Source: Mariniblastus sp. (GTDB lineage Bacteria > Planctomycetota > Planctomycetia > Pirellulales > Pirellulaceae). Taken from it: a stretch of DNA of 64,000 nucleotides. The notes beneath the pieces are model-generated. The model was not told the origin of the DNA. It saw only the letters and a list, made by a program, of their open reading frames with translations, and made no database searches. The stretch lies in contig JAQXDZ010000030.1 of assembly GCA_029251085.1 (NCBI GenBank), positions 62,001 to 126,000 on the forward strand, read 5' to 3'. How positions within the stretch are numbered: the stretch's first letter is position 1; every line of letters begins with the position of its first letter. Shown here in pieces: positions 46,711 through 55,965 of this stretch. A program made the position numbers and the translations under genes.

Positions 46711-47697
46711 ATGGGTCAAACCCAATCCGTCCACAACGTAAATTTAACGCTGTCTGATCCTCACGATTCCTCTGGCGAATGGATTGGGCAACACGAAATA
46801 TTGAAACAGGTTCTTGCCTGCTGGCTTACGATTAATGACGCCGATTCGCCACTAACCCCCCGCATCATTGGGCCCCCCGGGATCGGCAAGACCGCCTTGG
46901 TAACGGCCGCCACCAAAGTTCGGGGTCAAGAACTTTATATTTATCAATGCACCGCAGACACCCGCCCAGAAGACTTGCTGGTCACGCCTGTACTCGCAGA
47001 AAATGGCACCATCGCCTATCACGCCTCGCCATTAGTCACAGCCATGATCCGTGGAGGAGTCTGCATCCTCGATGAAGGCAACCGCATGAACGAAAAGTCG
47101 TGGGCTTCCCTCGCACCATTGCTCGACCACCGACGATATATCGAATCCATTGTCGCAGGGGTCACGATCCAGGCCGACCCTAATTTCCGATGCGCTGTAA
47201 CGATGAATCAGGATGAATCGACTTTTGAAATTCCTGATTACATCCTCAGCCGCCTTCAACCTACACTTACGCTCAAGTTTCCATCTCGCGAAGATGAAAA
47301 ACATATCCTCAGTTATCATCTGCCTTTTTGTGCCGATGACATGCTGGCGATGACAGTTGATTTTTTACAAAAGTCTCACGAACTCAAATTAGACTTTTCG
47401 ACGCGAGACGGAATTAATCTTCTAAGATTTGCAATGAAGAGAATTGCTCAGGAGACCGAACATCCGCTCACCACGGACGTTGCCTGGCGAGAAGCACTGG
47501 AAAAATGCCTGGGCGAAGAGGCACTTGATCTCAATCGACTTTCACAACAGCGAACGCAAACACTCGGCGGACAAACATTACCAATGGGATTTGGAGATTT
47601 CTTTTTCTCACCGGAAGATCCCCTCCGTCCAGACCTGGAAGAATACAACATCGATGAACTCGATGACTTAGATGATGAAGACGAAGACGAGGCATAA
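46711..47697 (+). CDS. MoxR/AAA_5-type AAA+ ATPase
   Basis: 328-residue single-domain AAA+ protein. Walker A is [12 protein letters not shown] (about residue 50), Walker B is [16 protein letters not shown], and sensor 1 lies in [24 protein letters not shown] contains the arginine finger region. This is the MoxR/dynein-related (AAA_5) group, which usually works with von Willebrand factor A proteins as chaperones; none is in the window. The C-terminal tail is very acidic ([14 protein letters not shown]). It sits four bases before an unknown 639-residue protein and upstream of a TerB-like gene. Confidence 0.88.
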   Translation: MGQTQSVHNVNLTLSDPHDSSGEWIGQHEILKQVLACWLTINDADSPLTPRIIGPPGIGKTALVTAATKVRGQELYIYQCTADTRPEDLLVTPVLAENGTIAYHASPLVTAMIRGGVCILDEGNRMNEKSWASLAPLLDHRRYIESIVAGVTIQADPNFRCAVTMNQDESTFEIPDYILSRLQPTLTLKFPSREDEKHILSYHLPFCADDMLAMTVDFLQKSHELKLDFSTRDGINLLRFAMKRIAQETEHPLTTDVAWREALEKCLGEEALDLNRLSQQRTQTLGGQTLPMGFGDFFFSPEDPLRPDLEEYNIDELDDLDDEDEDEA

Positions 47698-47700
47698 AAC

Positions 47701-49620
47701 TTGATTCACGAAATGCTCAAAATCGGCTCCCGCGTCACCTGCCTACCCATTGTTCATGGCAGTGGTGATTTTGCATGGGAAGTCAGACGCTTGATGTTGA
47801 AACACTCCTTCGACTGCGTCGCAATCCCACTTCCTCCCTCGTTTCAAACGCCTGTCGAAAAGGCAATTCTGAATTTACCAACGCCAAGCGTCGTCTTTCA
47901 AAAAGACATGCCTGAATACCAGACGCAGTGGACGCCCGAGAGCCAACCAGTAGGCGAGGAGGGAAAAAGTCCAGAACCATCATCCGAGTCCGACACCCAA
48001 GCACGAGACTCCGGAGCAAGCTATGTCCCCATCGATCCCTGCCAGGGAGTGATCGCTGCCATCCGCACAGCAATGGGAGATCATATTCCGAGGAAATTCA
48101 TTGATCTCGAAACGAGTTGCTACCACCCCCACACCCGCTCACTACCCGATGCGTATGCATTAAAAAAGCTTCCAATCGAAAGATTCACTGCCGCGATCGT
48201 CCCCCACATCACTGCCTCGACTGACGCCCAATGGAAGTCTCGAATCGCTTGCCAAGCCTGGAAAGTTCGAGAACTGTGCATCGATTACAAAAACATCCTG
48301 TTGGTCACAAGTGTGCTGGATTTCCCATGGATTCGCCAGGCCTTTCACGACAAAAACTTAACCCCGCCGCAAGAAGAGAATTCACTCACCCCCGAAGCCT
48401 ACCAACTGCCACTGGACTCGCTCTATTTCCTTTTGGGAGAGTTGCCGTTCATTACTGGCCTATACGAACATGCGCGGAACGAACTGAGCGACGATGAACA
48501 CCTTTCCATCGATGGTTTAAAAGAACTACTGATTGCCGCACGAGAAGACTATCAGGCGGAATATAAAAACCGAGCAAGAAAGATCACTCCCAAGATCCTC
48601 TCCCAATGCCTGAAGTACATTCGCAACCTAACACTGATTGACAATCGCTTTACACCACAATTGACAACCATCGTGACCGCCGCACAGCAAGTCGCCGGCG
48701 ATGGCTATGCCCTCCATGTGCTGGAAAAATCAAAACAGTTTTGCTTTGCCAAAAACCTTGGCCTGCCGACAGCACGGTTGTCAATCGATCGAGCAGAGTT
48801 GCCTGGCGAAGAAATCGTCGATGTCGTCAGTCGCCTGCCTGGCCCGCCCGTGTCGCTTAGTCAAATCGAATTGATTCCCCGCCCCGACGACAATCAAATC
48901 GTCGATTGGCAACAAAGCTGGGATCCTTATTCCCAATGCAGTTGGCCACCAGAAGACGATCTAATTGAAAACTTTCGGCAAACTGTTTTTGATCGCGCGA
49001 AGGAGGCGATGGGCGTCGATCTCGTTCAAACCGAGAAATTTACAACCAGCATTAAAGACGGGATCGACATTCGAGACACCGTCCGTCATTGGTACAATGG
49101 TGAAATTTATGTCAAAGTTCTACCACCCTCCGTTGGGAAACTCGACTGTTCGGTGATGCTGTTCGATTCACCCGCTGATCCCCGCGAATACCCTTGGCGA
49201 ACCACCTGGTTTGCGGAACACAAAAATGAATCCACACTCGCTTTTTTCGCCAGTGATTTTGCTGACCAACCGGTCGGCCCAGGCATCTGTTTAGCTAATT
49301 ACGGGGGGGCTCTATTCCTTTACCCGCCCGTCGCAATTCACGACATTTGGCAGGACCCACGTCTCGATTTTGCCACAACGCTTGAAGAACGCCTATTGGC
49401 CGCAGCTTGCCTCCACAGCCGCTGCCCCAATATTGCGTTAGTAAGCCCCTCGCCTCCCGGAATGGCCTGGCGGCAACTGGCCAAAAAATTTAAGAAAAAA
49501 CTAGTTCATATCCCATTGTCTCGATTTAGCGATTCGACCGTTCAACAACTCAGAATGGTGCATGTACTTAACGGCAAGGACGTGCGCAGCTATGCTGCAG
49601 ACTTCATCCGCAAGGTTTAG
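47701..49620 (+). CDS. 639-residue protein of unknown function, TraB-like N-terminus possible
   Basis: Long soluble protein starting at TTG 47701 (an ATG at 47713 is the alternative). The N-terminus, VTCLPIVHGSGDFAWEVRRL then HSFDCVAIPLPPSF, follows the pattern of TraB/ChaN/DUF5682 proteins (strand, His-x-Gly, helix, 'this-is-its-owner' strand), and FIDLETSCYHPH echoes the FIDLP step of DUF5682, a family linked to MoxR ATPases. That link is my inference. Residues 75-105 are a polar low-complexity linker. The C-terminal half (IDIRDTVRHWYNGEIYVK onward) is not recognised. Probably a partner of the AAA+ ATPase, four bases upstream. Confidence 0.65.
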   Translation: MIHEMLKIGSRVTCLPIVHGSGDFAWEVRRLMLKHSFDCVAIPLPPSFQTPVEKAILNLPTPSVVFQKDMPEYQTQWTPESQPVGEEGKSPEPSSESDTQARDSGASYVPIDPCQGVIAAIRTAMGDHIPRKFIDLETSCYHPHTRSLPDAYALKKLPIERFTAAIVPHITASTDAQWKSRIACQAWKVRELCIDYKNILLVTSVLDFPWIRQAFHDKNLTPPQEENSLTPEAYQLPLDSLYFLLGELPFITGLYEHARNELSDDEHLSIDGLKELLIAAREDYQAEYKNRARKITPKILSQCLKYIRNLTLIDNRFTPQLTTIVTAAQQVAGDGYALHVLEKSKQFCFAKNLGLPTARLSIDRAELPGEEIVDVVSRLPGPPVSLSQIELIPRPDDNQIVDWQQSWDPYSQCSWPPEDDLIENFRQTVFDRAKEAMGVDLVQTEKFTTSIKDGIDIRDTVRHWYNGEIYVKVLPPSVGKLDCSVMLFDSPADPREYPWRTTWFAEHKNESTLAFFASDFADQPVGPGICLANYGGALFLYPPVAIHDIWQDPRLDFATTLEERLLAAACLHSRCPNIALVSPSPPGMAWRQLAKKFKKKLVHIPLSRFSDSTVQQLRMVHVLNGKDVRSYAADFIRKV

Positions 49621-49646
49621 TACCCAAATTTGAGTCTTTTGATCTA

Positions 49647-49994
49647 ATGAATAACATTGAACTCTTCCATAGCCTCGTTCACCTCGCCGCTATTGATAAC
49701 AAGTTTACGGATGAAGAAATTCGGTTTCTCATTCAGCGTGCGGAACGCTGGAACATTCCAAGCGAAGAGTTCGAAGCCGCGCTTGCCGGCATCTCAACAG
49801 AAGGATTCTCTGTTAAGATCCCTGAGAAAATGGAAGATCGCGTCATCATGCTCAAAGAAATGATTCGTTTGATGGCGATTGACGGTGTCATGGCCGAGCC
49901 TGAAAAACGACTGTGTGCCGTTGCTTCCGGGCGAATGGAATTCACGAGCAAACAATTTTCTCAAATCCTCGACGAAGTGATCGCGGAAGCCTAA
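49647..49994 (+). CDS. TerB-like (tellurite resistance protein B family) helical protein
   Basis: 115-residue all-helical protein with the TerB-type pattern twice: LVHLAAIDNKFTDEEIRFL at the N-terminus and MIRLMAIDGVMAEPEKRL further on, where the acidic residues bind metal in TerB relatives. Membership in the wider TerB-like superfamily is clear; tellurite resistance is not implied. It starts 26 bases after the unknown 639-residue protein, so the AAA+ ATPase, that protein and this one probably form one operon. Confidence 0.75.
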   Translation: MNNIELFHSLVHLAAIDNKFTDEEIRFLIQRAERWNIPSEEFEAALAGISTEGFSVKIPEKMEDRVIMLKEMIRLMAIDGVMAEPEKRLCAVASGRMEFTSKQFSQILDEVIAEA

Positions 49995-50048
49995 CCACTC
50001 TCGTGAAGCTCTGCCTACTCAGGGAACGCACAAGCTACCGTCGCATGC

Positions 50049-52154
50049 CTAGTCGTTCGCCTCGGTGGCACTAACACTCACTCCCCAGAGCTCAATCAAA
50101 AGTTCATGCATCTTTGGATCGTGGTCTTTGAGTTCTTTTTTGTTGAATGGAAAGAAATCATTCTTTCCAAAGAACGCCTCCGTTGACTCAGCAAAGTATT
50201 CTTTGCCATTATTCATTCCATACGCTTTGTCATCGATGATCTTTCGCCCGGTAAATCGCTTCACCAAGTCATAACTACCCGAGTCGCGAGCAGCCTCATA
50301 CTGCTTCCGGATTTTAGCATTACCAAATCCCAACACTTGATCATGATACGCGTGAGCCAGCTCATGCAGCATCAGATAGGGCATCCGAATATTTTCAAAC
50401 TCGAAATTAGCCACATTGGTGATTTCTACCGACTTCCCCATCCGCACGTCTCGCCCATTATTTTTTAACCAGCCACGATTCCCGTGGTATTCAGCTCCGG
50501 GCCGCACACCGGGGTAAGGCGGATTGACCCAAATTTGCACCGCTTGCATTTGTTTCACCGCTTTGCCTGGCACAACGGCCATCAGCCTGGCCAGTTGCTG
50601 TGAAAGCAATTTCAACATCCGCTTGGTCTTACCGGGAGACTCTTGCCAAAGTCGATCGTGAAGATTCACTTTCCATCCACGAACATCAAAACTTGTATGA
50701 CTTTCCAATTTAAAATGAGGGTCATGCGTTCCCCGCAACTGTTCGGTTAGCTGCGCGGACATCCGATCACGCACCTCTCGATACATGGGGGAGTTCGCCA
50801 AATTAACCAATTGATTCGGATCAGATGATAACTCGTAAAGCTCTTCATCATCACGCTCACCAAATGCCAAAAGATTCAATTTCTTGACACCGGGTTCCTG
50901 CTCATTTTCCAACATCCACTGCTTAGTTGGCGATGGATCAACATCGAACGAGAATGCAGGCGGTTCGATCGGCCAGGGGGTTTTCAAAAAATCATAATGA
51001 GGTTGCTTTCCGGCCTGTTCCCCTTGGTCCCAACTGGCTGGAGAAAAATTTCGAATGTACAAGTACTCAGCATCCCGCAACGAGCGAGCAGGTAAATAGT
51101 AAACGTGCTTCTCCCGGCCAGTTAGCACAGAATCTCGCTTCCCATCGATCCAGCCGACTTGATCTGACTCGAGCTGACGACGCAAGGAACTGCCACTGAC
51201 AACCGACGGAATATTGATTCCGCAAGCATCGAGAATCGTAGGAGCCATGTCGACGAAAGAAACAAAATCTGAAACCCGTCGATTGGGACTAAGATTACCT
51301 CCCCAGCGAATAGCCATTGGAACGCGAGTACCAGCGTCGTAAAGCGTTGCCTTAGCTCTTGGGAAAGGCATGCCGTTGTCGCCCGTCATAATCAACAAGG
51401 TGTTTTCCAGCTCTCCTATCTCAGTCAATCGATCGACAATCTCACCCGCAAACTGATCGAGCTTTTGAATACGCAGAAAGTAGTCACCGATATCCGTTCT
51501 CACGTCGGGTGAATCAGGAAGCCACGCCGGGACATCTTCCTTTGCGATCTTCATGCCGTTCAATTCACTTGACCGCCAAGGGTAGGGCCGATGCGGTTCC
51601 CCGGCTCCGTACCAATAACAAAATGGCTGATTTGATTTTCGCGCTGCGAGAAATTGATCAAAATTCCGATAACGCTTGCCGAAAGGGTCATTCCCTCGAA
51701 ACAAGTGCTTACTCGGCTCAGCGCCCTTTCTCGAGAACCCAACCAGGTACCCTGCTTGAGCGAGCAAATCCGGATAGACCGGCACATCTGCCTGCAAAGA
51801 ACCACCTAGTCGATCTGCTCCTTGCAACCGCCAATGATACTGCCCCGTTAAAAACGCGAAACGAGCCGGCGTACAGGACGGTGCATTTGAAAATGCATTC
51901 TCAAACAACACTCCCTCGCGCGCGATGCGGTCGAACACGGGTGTCTTCACAACCGAGTTACCAAGAATGGAAGCGTGTGGCCACGACCAATCGTCTCCCA
52001 TGATCACGACAACGTTGGTTTTTTGCTGCGACCGCTGAAGCCGTTGAGACTCGACATTGGCGACGCCATCTCGAGCAAGAACCGGAAAACAGGCGAGGCA
52101 AACCAGCAAGATGGAAAGGCTGCACCGAAACGCCAAAATCGCTTTGACTCTCAT
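50049..52154 (-). CDS. Exported sulfatase fused to a zinc metallopeptidase-like domain
   Basis: 701 residues, preceded by a signal peptide (LAFRCSLSILLVCLACFPVL). Residues about 45-470 are a sulfatase: TNVVVIMGDDWSW, the formylglycine site SCTPARFAFLTG, and MTGDNGMPFPR. From about residue 493 a different domain follows. It has HELAHAYHDQVLG (HExxH, residues 597-601), then EYFAESTEAFFGKNDFFPF near residue 652, whose Glu is a likely third zinc ligand, like anthrax-lethal-factor type peptidases. The two catalytic domains are in one uninterrupted frame. Substrates unknown; a sulfated glycoprotein is one guess. Confidence 0.85.
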   Translation of the reverse strand: MRVKAILAFRCSLSILLVCLACFPVLARDGVANVESQRLQRSQQKTNVVVIMGDDWSWPHASILGNSVVKTPVFDRIAREGVLFENAFSNAPSCTPARFAFLTGQYHWRLQGADRLGGSLQADVPVYPDLLAQAGYLVGFSRKGAEPSKHLFRGNDPFGKRYRNFDQFLAARKSNQPFCYWYGAGEPHRPYPWRSSELNGMKIAKEDVPAWLPDSPDVRTDIGDYFLRIQKLDQFAGEIVDRLTEIGELENTLLIMTGDNGMPFPRAKATLYDAGTRVPMAIRWGGNLSPNRRVSDFVSFVDMAPTILDACGINIPSVVSGSSLRRQLESDQVGWIDGKRDSVLTGREKHVYYLPARSLRDAEYLYIRNFSPASWDQGEQAGKQPHYDFLKTPWPIEPPAFSFDVDPSPTKQWMLENEQEPGVKKLNLLAFGERDDEELYELSSDPNQLVNLANSPMYREVRDRMSAQLTEQLRGTHDPHFKLESHTSFDVRGWKVNLHDRLWQESPGKTKRMLKLLSQQLARLMAVVPGKAVKQMQAVQIWVNPPYPGVRPGAEYHGNRGWLKNNGRDVRMGKSVEITNVANFEFENIRMPYLMLHELAHAYHDQVLGFGNAKIRKQYEAARDSGSYDLVKRFTGRKIIDDKAYGMNNGKEYFAESTEAFFGKNDFFPFNKKELKDHDPKMHELLIELWGVSVSATEAND

Positions 52155-52241
52155 CTCAAATACTCCTCAACCTACATCAGCCAATGCTCACAAGCGATCA
52201 TCAGACCGATTGAACTAGTCTACCAACTAAAAAAATCGACT

Positions 52242-53498
52242 TTAATCTTCTGACTTTTCAGGGGCAGGGTGGTGCAGTAGCGCATCCGCTTCATCGAGCC
52301 GAGGGTGCAGATCCCGCAAATCGTCACCGCTAATCCCTCGCCCATCGTTCATTTCACTCATGGCCACCAGCGTTTGATAGATCGCATGAATGGCGGCCTC
52401 GACGTCACCGGTGTGACCGGATTCAGAAATCGTATGCATATTGCGAATCGGAAAACCAATGGATGCACTCGCCGAATCAACTGCCGCAAAAACGGCAGCC
52501 ATCGCATCGGTTCCGGTATCCCGCCCAGCCAACTCATGCTGCACCGGAATACCGTGCTCCAAAGAGACCTTCGTCAACAACGAATTAAGTGCAGCGCTGG
52601 TGATCGCACCGTGAGTGAGCGTGTATCCGTCGCCCATTGCGACTGGCTCATACCGTCGGTCTCCGATCCCTGGTGCTGCCGTAAAATCATGGGCTACGTC
52701 GACCGCAATCGTAACATCGGGACTGAATTCTTTCGCCAAAACACGACTGCCGAAACGGCCAATTTCCTCATGCGAAGCCATCGCAGCTAGATAGCGAATA
52801 TTTTTCATTGGCGCTGCCTCCGCCAGCAGTCTGGCAATTTCTGCGGTAACAAAGCAACCCAATCCGTTATCAAGATAAGCTCCGGTGAACGTGTCCGGCG
52901 CAAACCCTCGCTCGATTGGGCGGTCGTAGAGAATGGGATCGCCCGGTCGAATTCCGAGGGCTTCAATCTGAGCTTTTTTATCCTCGCCATGAATGTGAAG
53001 TTCCAGATACATCATTTTCGTTTTGATTCCATCATCCCCGCTTCGAAGTTTCGGGTCGGCGAAATGGATTGCCCCAATCGCTTCAATGGTGCCTCCACGA
53101 ATCACTCGCCATTCACCAGGAGTTTCCGGATGCTCACTGAATAACTTTACTTTATGCCCGATCAGTGTAGTGGGTAACATGGAATCAGAATTGACCCAGA
53201 TCTTCCCATCGTCTCCGATACTTCTCACCTGCATCCGAATTTTGTCGGCATGGCCGATCACCATCACTGAAAAAGCATCTTCGTCATCCGGTTTTGTATC
53301 GAGAACAATCCCGGCATTTCCCTTGAACGTATGAATTTTCCAATCTGCAGGCATGAAACTCTTCATATAAGGCTCGAGCACGCCCCGTGTCATCGCCGCC
53401 TCTAACCCAATCGGACTGGGAGCGTCAAGAATCTTCCGCATCAACTCAAAACGTTCTGCCGACATTTCGACTTCCCACGGTTTTAATTCGTTATTCAC
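52242..53498 (-). CDS. M42-family aminopeptidase/endoglucanase-type metallopeptidase
   Basis: 418 residues of the M42 family (FrvX/glutamyl aminopeptidase-like), which has a di-metal site. Ligands are visible: His in VIGHADKI, Asp in AYLDNGLGC, the Glu pair in ASHEEIGRFGS, Asp in IAVDVAHD and His in SESGHTGD. The fold is a zinc peptidase core with a PDZ-like insertion. The GTG at 53498 is preferred over TTG at 53525 because GAGG lies a few bases upstream. It ends the minus-strand cluster that begins with the LON-domain gene. Confidence 0.9.
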   Translation of the reverse strand: MNNELKPWEVEMSAERFELMRKILDAPSPIGLEAAMTRGVLEPYMKSFMPADWKIHTFKGNAGIVLDTKPDDEDAFSVMVIGHADKIRMQVRSIGDDGKIWVNSDSMLPTTLIGHKVKLFSEHPETPGEWRVIRGGTIEAIGAIHFADPKLRSGDDGIKTKMMYLELHIHGEDKKAQIEALGIRPGDPILYDRPIERGFAPDTFTGAYLDNGLGCFVTAEIARLLAEAAPMKNIRYLAAMASHEEIGRFGSRVLAKEFSPDVTIAVDVAHDFTAAPGIGDRRYEPVAMGDGYTLTHGAITSAALNSLLTKVSLEHGIPVQHELAGRDTGTDAMAAVFAAVDSASASIGFPIRNMHTISESGHTGDVEAAIHAIYQTLVAMSEMNDGRGISGDDLRDLHPRLDEADALLHHPAPEKSED

Positions 53499-53535
53499 TT
53501 CACCCTCGCCTATGTAAAATTTCAAAAAGTTCTCT

Positions 53536-54105
53536 TCACTCGCCTCTCATCGCTGACCACTCGTCGAGCGTGATTTTAAACAAGTCGACGGTCTGACCAT
53601 AGTACTTGTCCGTCCGACCCTGAAGCTTCATTCCCAAACGACAGGCGACCGATTGGGATTTCTGGTTTTCCAGACCGGTCACCGCGTAAATTTGTTGTAG
53701 ATTTTGAATGGCAAATCCCAATTCAAGCATCTTTTGACCACCCTCGGTGGCATATCCGTTCCCCCAGTGCGCCTGAGCTAGGTGCCAGCCAACTTCAATT
53801 TCTTCCGTGAAATCTCCCTCTCCATCAGGCAAAGGCTTCATCAGCATCGCACCAACCAACTGGTTGGTCTGTTTTAAAAAAGCCGGCCAGCTCCCCCAAA
53901 ATTGCGGCAGCCTCTGATTCCTTTGCACCAAACCTGCAATACGCTTCTCCATCCCGGCCACACAGGTTTCCGTTTGACCGCCAATCCACTGAGTAACCTC
54001 AGGATCTCCGTAAATTCTCAAAGCAGGACGAGCCAGTTTCGAATGCCAATGCCCAACCCAAAGACGCTGTGTCTCAAAAACGACGGAGGGATTCGAGTTA
54101 TCCAT
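53536..54105 (-). CDS. GNAT-family N-acetyltransferase
   Basis: 189-residue acetyltransferase of the RimJ/RimL type: VFETQRLWVGHW at the start, then IGGQTETCVAG, GEGDFTEEIEVGWHLAQAHWGNGYATEGGQ with the acetyl-CoA pyrophosphate loop, and IYAVTGLENQKSQSVACRLGM. Acceptor (protein N-terminus or small amine) cannot be told. It lies between the SelW-like gene and the M42 peptidase on the same strand. Confidence 0.9.
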   Translation of the reverse strand: MDNSNPSVVFETQRLWVGHWHSKLARPALRIYGDPEVTQWIGGQTETCVAGMEKRIAGLVQRNQRLPQFWGSWPAFLKQTNQLVGAMLMKPLPDGEGDFTEEIEVGWHLAQAHWGNGYATEGGQKMLELGFAIQNLQQIYAVTGLENQKSQSVACRLGMKLQGRTDKYYGQTVDLFKITLDEWSAMRGE

Positions 54106-54202
54106 AATTCTTTTTCATTGGGGTGACTCTCAAGACACCCTGGCACCAGTAAAAAATTTGCACGCTGGAAACGCAGGGCTATTCCCATGTATCGCACAAG
54201 CA

Positions 54203-54421
54203 CTACTGACCAAGCGCCCGCAAGACTTCCTCATCAGTGGGAAATCGTCCCATGCGGTTTTTAGAAAACACTAGTTCGCCGTCTGCAACCACCTCGAAGC
54301 ATCCACCGTCCGAGGGCAACAATTGCACGTTGGCATCGAACGCTGTTTTCATGACGGCCGCCAAACTGACAGCCTGCGGACGATAATTTCAGGACGCGCA
54401 ATATTCAATTGAGACAACCAC
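54203..54421 (-). CDS. SelW/Rdx-family protein with in-frame TGA (probable selenoprotein, C-A-S-U)
   Basis: 72-residue protein in the short Rdx family (SelW/SelT/SelH). Read from the GTG at 54421, it begins MVVSIEYCASUNYRPQAVSL, where U is the in-frame TGA at 54389-54391 (codon 11). SelW proteins have CxxC or CxxU at exactly this point, followed by a Y-x-P/R-x-x helix. The rest reads SDGGCFEVVADGELVFSK, then NRMGRFPTDEEVLRALG, the family C-terminal pattern, ending at TAG. Start could also be TTG 54436. A hairpin 9-36 bases after the TGA fits a bSECIS. It sits 67 bases after the LON-domain gene. Confidence 0.85.
54355..54382 (-). promoter_or_regulatory. Candidate bSECIS hairpin of the SelW-like gene
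   Basis: On the minus strand, nucleotides 10-37 from the T of the TGA pair as CGTCCGC with GCGGCCG (six pairs, one mismatch) around a 14-base loop rich in G and T. The loop falls 16-30 nucleotides past the UGA, within the range of bacterial SECIS elements. Confidence 0.45.
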
Positions 54422-54488
54422 ATTTGTACCCGTCAAAAACAACTAACACCCATATCCGTGTGACCCTCAGGCGAGTGATTCGCTTACG

Positions 54489-55196
54489 TCAATTCAGGCT
54501 GAAACTGGGAGGAAAGTCCTGAGCCGAACCCTGCTCGCTTTCCGACGCTTTTATTTGACTGTTCAAAATTTCGAGCACAACGTTACCACGATCAGCCAAA
54601 TCCACAGTCTCAAGTACCTGCTGCTGCTCGGTGATCCCGGCACCGCAAGAATAACAAACCATGTCGACAAGTTGCCCCAATGGCAAATCCTCTCCGAGAA
54701 ATTGGTCGAGCGCATCCTGATGCCACCCAGACCGATAACTGGCGAGCTTTCGAAACTTAGCGCAAATTTCGGTTCGTAAAATTGTCAGTTCGTGATCCTC
54801 AGCCAACTGCTCCTCTATCAGGTTGACTTCCGCCATTCGATAGGGGGTTTCAACAGTTAGCTCGGAAACGATTTCAGCTCTACTTACTCCGACCAAAAAC
54901 AGATTGTATCGGCCATCTTCAAGCTTAGTATGCGAGAGAATTTTACCGATGCACACTGTTTTCGCGATCGATGGAACGTCGCTTTGTAGTGTTTTCCATT
55001 GGGAATCAATCAACGCCATTGTGACCAACTGATCGGATGCCAGCGCTTCCTCAGCAAGTGCCTTGTAGCGAGGCTCAAAAAGCTGCAGTGCCTGAACGAT
55101 GCCGGGAAACAACACGACGTTGGGCAGCGGAAACAGGCGAACGACGTTATTAAAATCTTCTGGTAGAGAATGTTCGGACTTGATTGGAGAACCCAT
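54489..55196 (-). CDS. LON peptidase substrate-binding domain protein
   Basis: 235-residue protein with a stand-alone Lon N-terminal (LON substrate-binding) domain: VVRLFPLPNVVLFPGIVQAL, LFEPRYKALAEEAL and GKILSHTKLEDGRYNLFLVG are the family signatures. No AAA or protease part, so it is not Lon itself. Such proteins are widespread and of uncertain role. It heads a minus-strand group ending with the M42 peptidase; the Bax-inhibitor-like gene is 43 bases upstream. Confidence 0.9.
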   Translation of the reverse strand: MGSPIKSEHSLPEDFNNVVRLFPLPNVVLFPGIVQALQLFEPRYKALAEEALASDQLVTMALIDSQWKTLQSDVPSIAKTVCIGKILSHTKLEDGRYNLFLVGVSRAEIVSELTVETPYRMAEVNLIEEQLAEDHELTILRTEICAKFRKLASYRSGWHQDALDQFLGEDLPLGQLVDMVCYSCGAGITEQQQVLETVDLADRGNVVLEILNSQIKASESEQGSAQDFPPSFSLN

Positions 55197-55239
55197 AAAC
55201 TAAAGCAAACAGTTTTCCTGCGCGACATCCAAATTCGAA

Positions 55240-55965
55240 TTAATCGCGTAACGAGATGAAAATCTGAAGGACGTACCAAAAGAGTAACGCGACAGATGCA
55301 AACAAAGTCAACGACGCAGCAACATACTGGTCGGTACGATAATACTTAAGGACGTTGGAGGTGCTGTAGAGAATCGATGCACAGGCAAGCAAAACCATTG
55401 CTCCAGAGAACCAAAGCCCGAGGCTGAGTCCCCCCATAAAGACTGATGCAACAATTAATCCCATCGCAATGATACCGCCAGCAGCGATTCCCCAGCGGAG
55501 AAACGAAAAATCAGCTTTCGTGATAAGAACGGTTGCGGTCAAACCACCAAAGACAAACGTGGTGACAATCCCTGCTGCCTGAATTGCCCCGGGCGCGATT
55601 GACTGAGCAATAAACAACAACGGCACAAGAATCACAGCTTCAGCGACTACGTAAATCCCCAGCCCGGCATATTGCATTCCCCTGGAGGTATCACTGCGAG
55701 CCCAGCGGTCAGCGACAACGCTAACCAACATGAATCCACCGAGAACGACAAGCCACGTCATCTGCCCCAAACCCTGCAGCATGCCACCAATTTGATTGGA
55801 AAACAGGGTTAAAATGACCGTGTCGATTGCGATGCAGGCCAGAATCGCCCCCAGCAGGTGAATGTAAGTCCGGCGAATAAACGTCGCTCTCTCATCTGCC
55901 GCTGCCATCTGGGCCGATGTCGTTGGAAAACTGTAATCGGGAGATCGAGAGGGATGTTGGCTCAT
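55240..55965 (-). CDS. Bax inhibitor-1/YccA-family membrane protein
   Basis: 241-residue protein with seven hydrophobic segments after a 30-residue polar N-terminus. Features of the family are RTYIHLLGAILACIAI, a TFVFGGLTATVLITKADFSFL stretch and the C-terminal pattern ILYSTSNVLKYY. YccA homologues modulate membrane protease FtsH; this function is only inferred by family. Separated by 43 bases from the LON-domain gene. Confidence 0.9.
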   Translation of the reverse strand: MSQHPSRSPDYSFPTTSAQMAAADERATFIRRTYIHLLGAILACIAIDTVILTLFSNQIGGMLQGLGQMTWLVVLGGFMLVSVVADRWARSDTSRGMQYAGLGIYVVAEAVILVPLLFIAQSIAPGAIQAAGIVTTFVFGGLTATVLITKADFSFLRWGIAAGGIIAMGLIVASVFMGGLSLGLWFSGAMVLLACASILYSTSNVLKYYRTDQYVAASLTLFASVALLFWYVLQIFISLRD

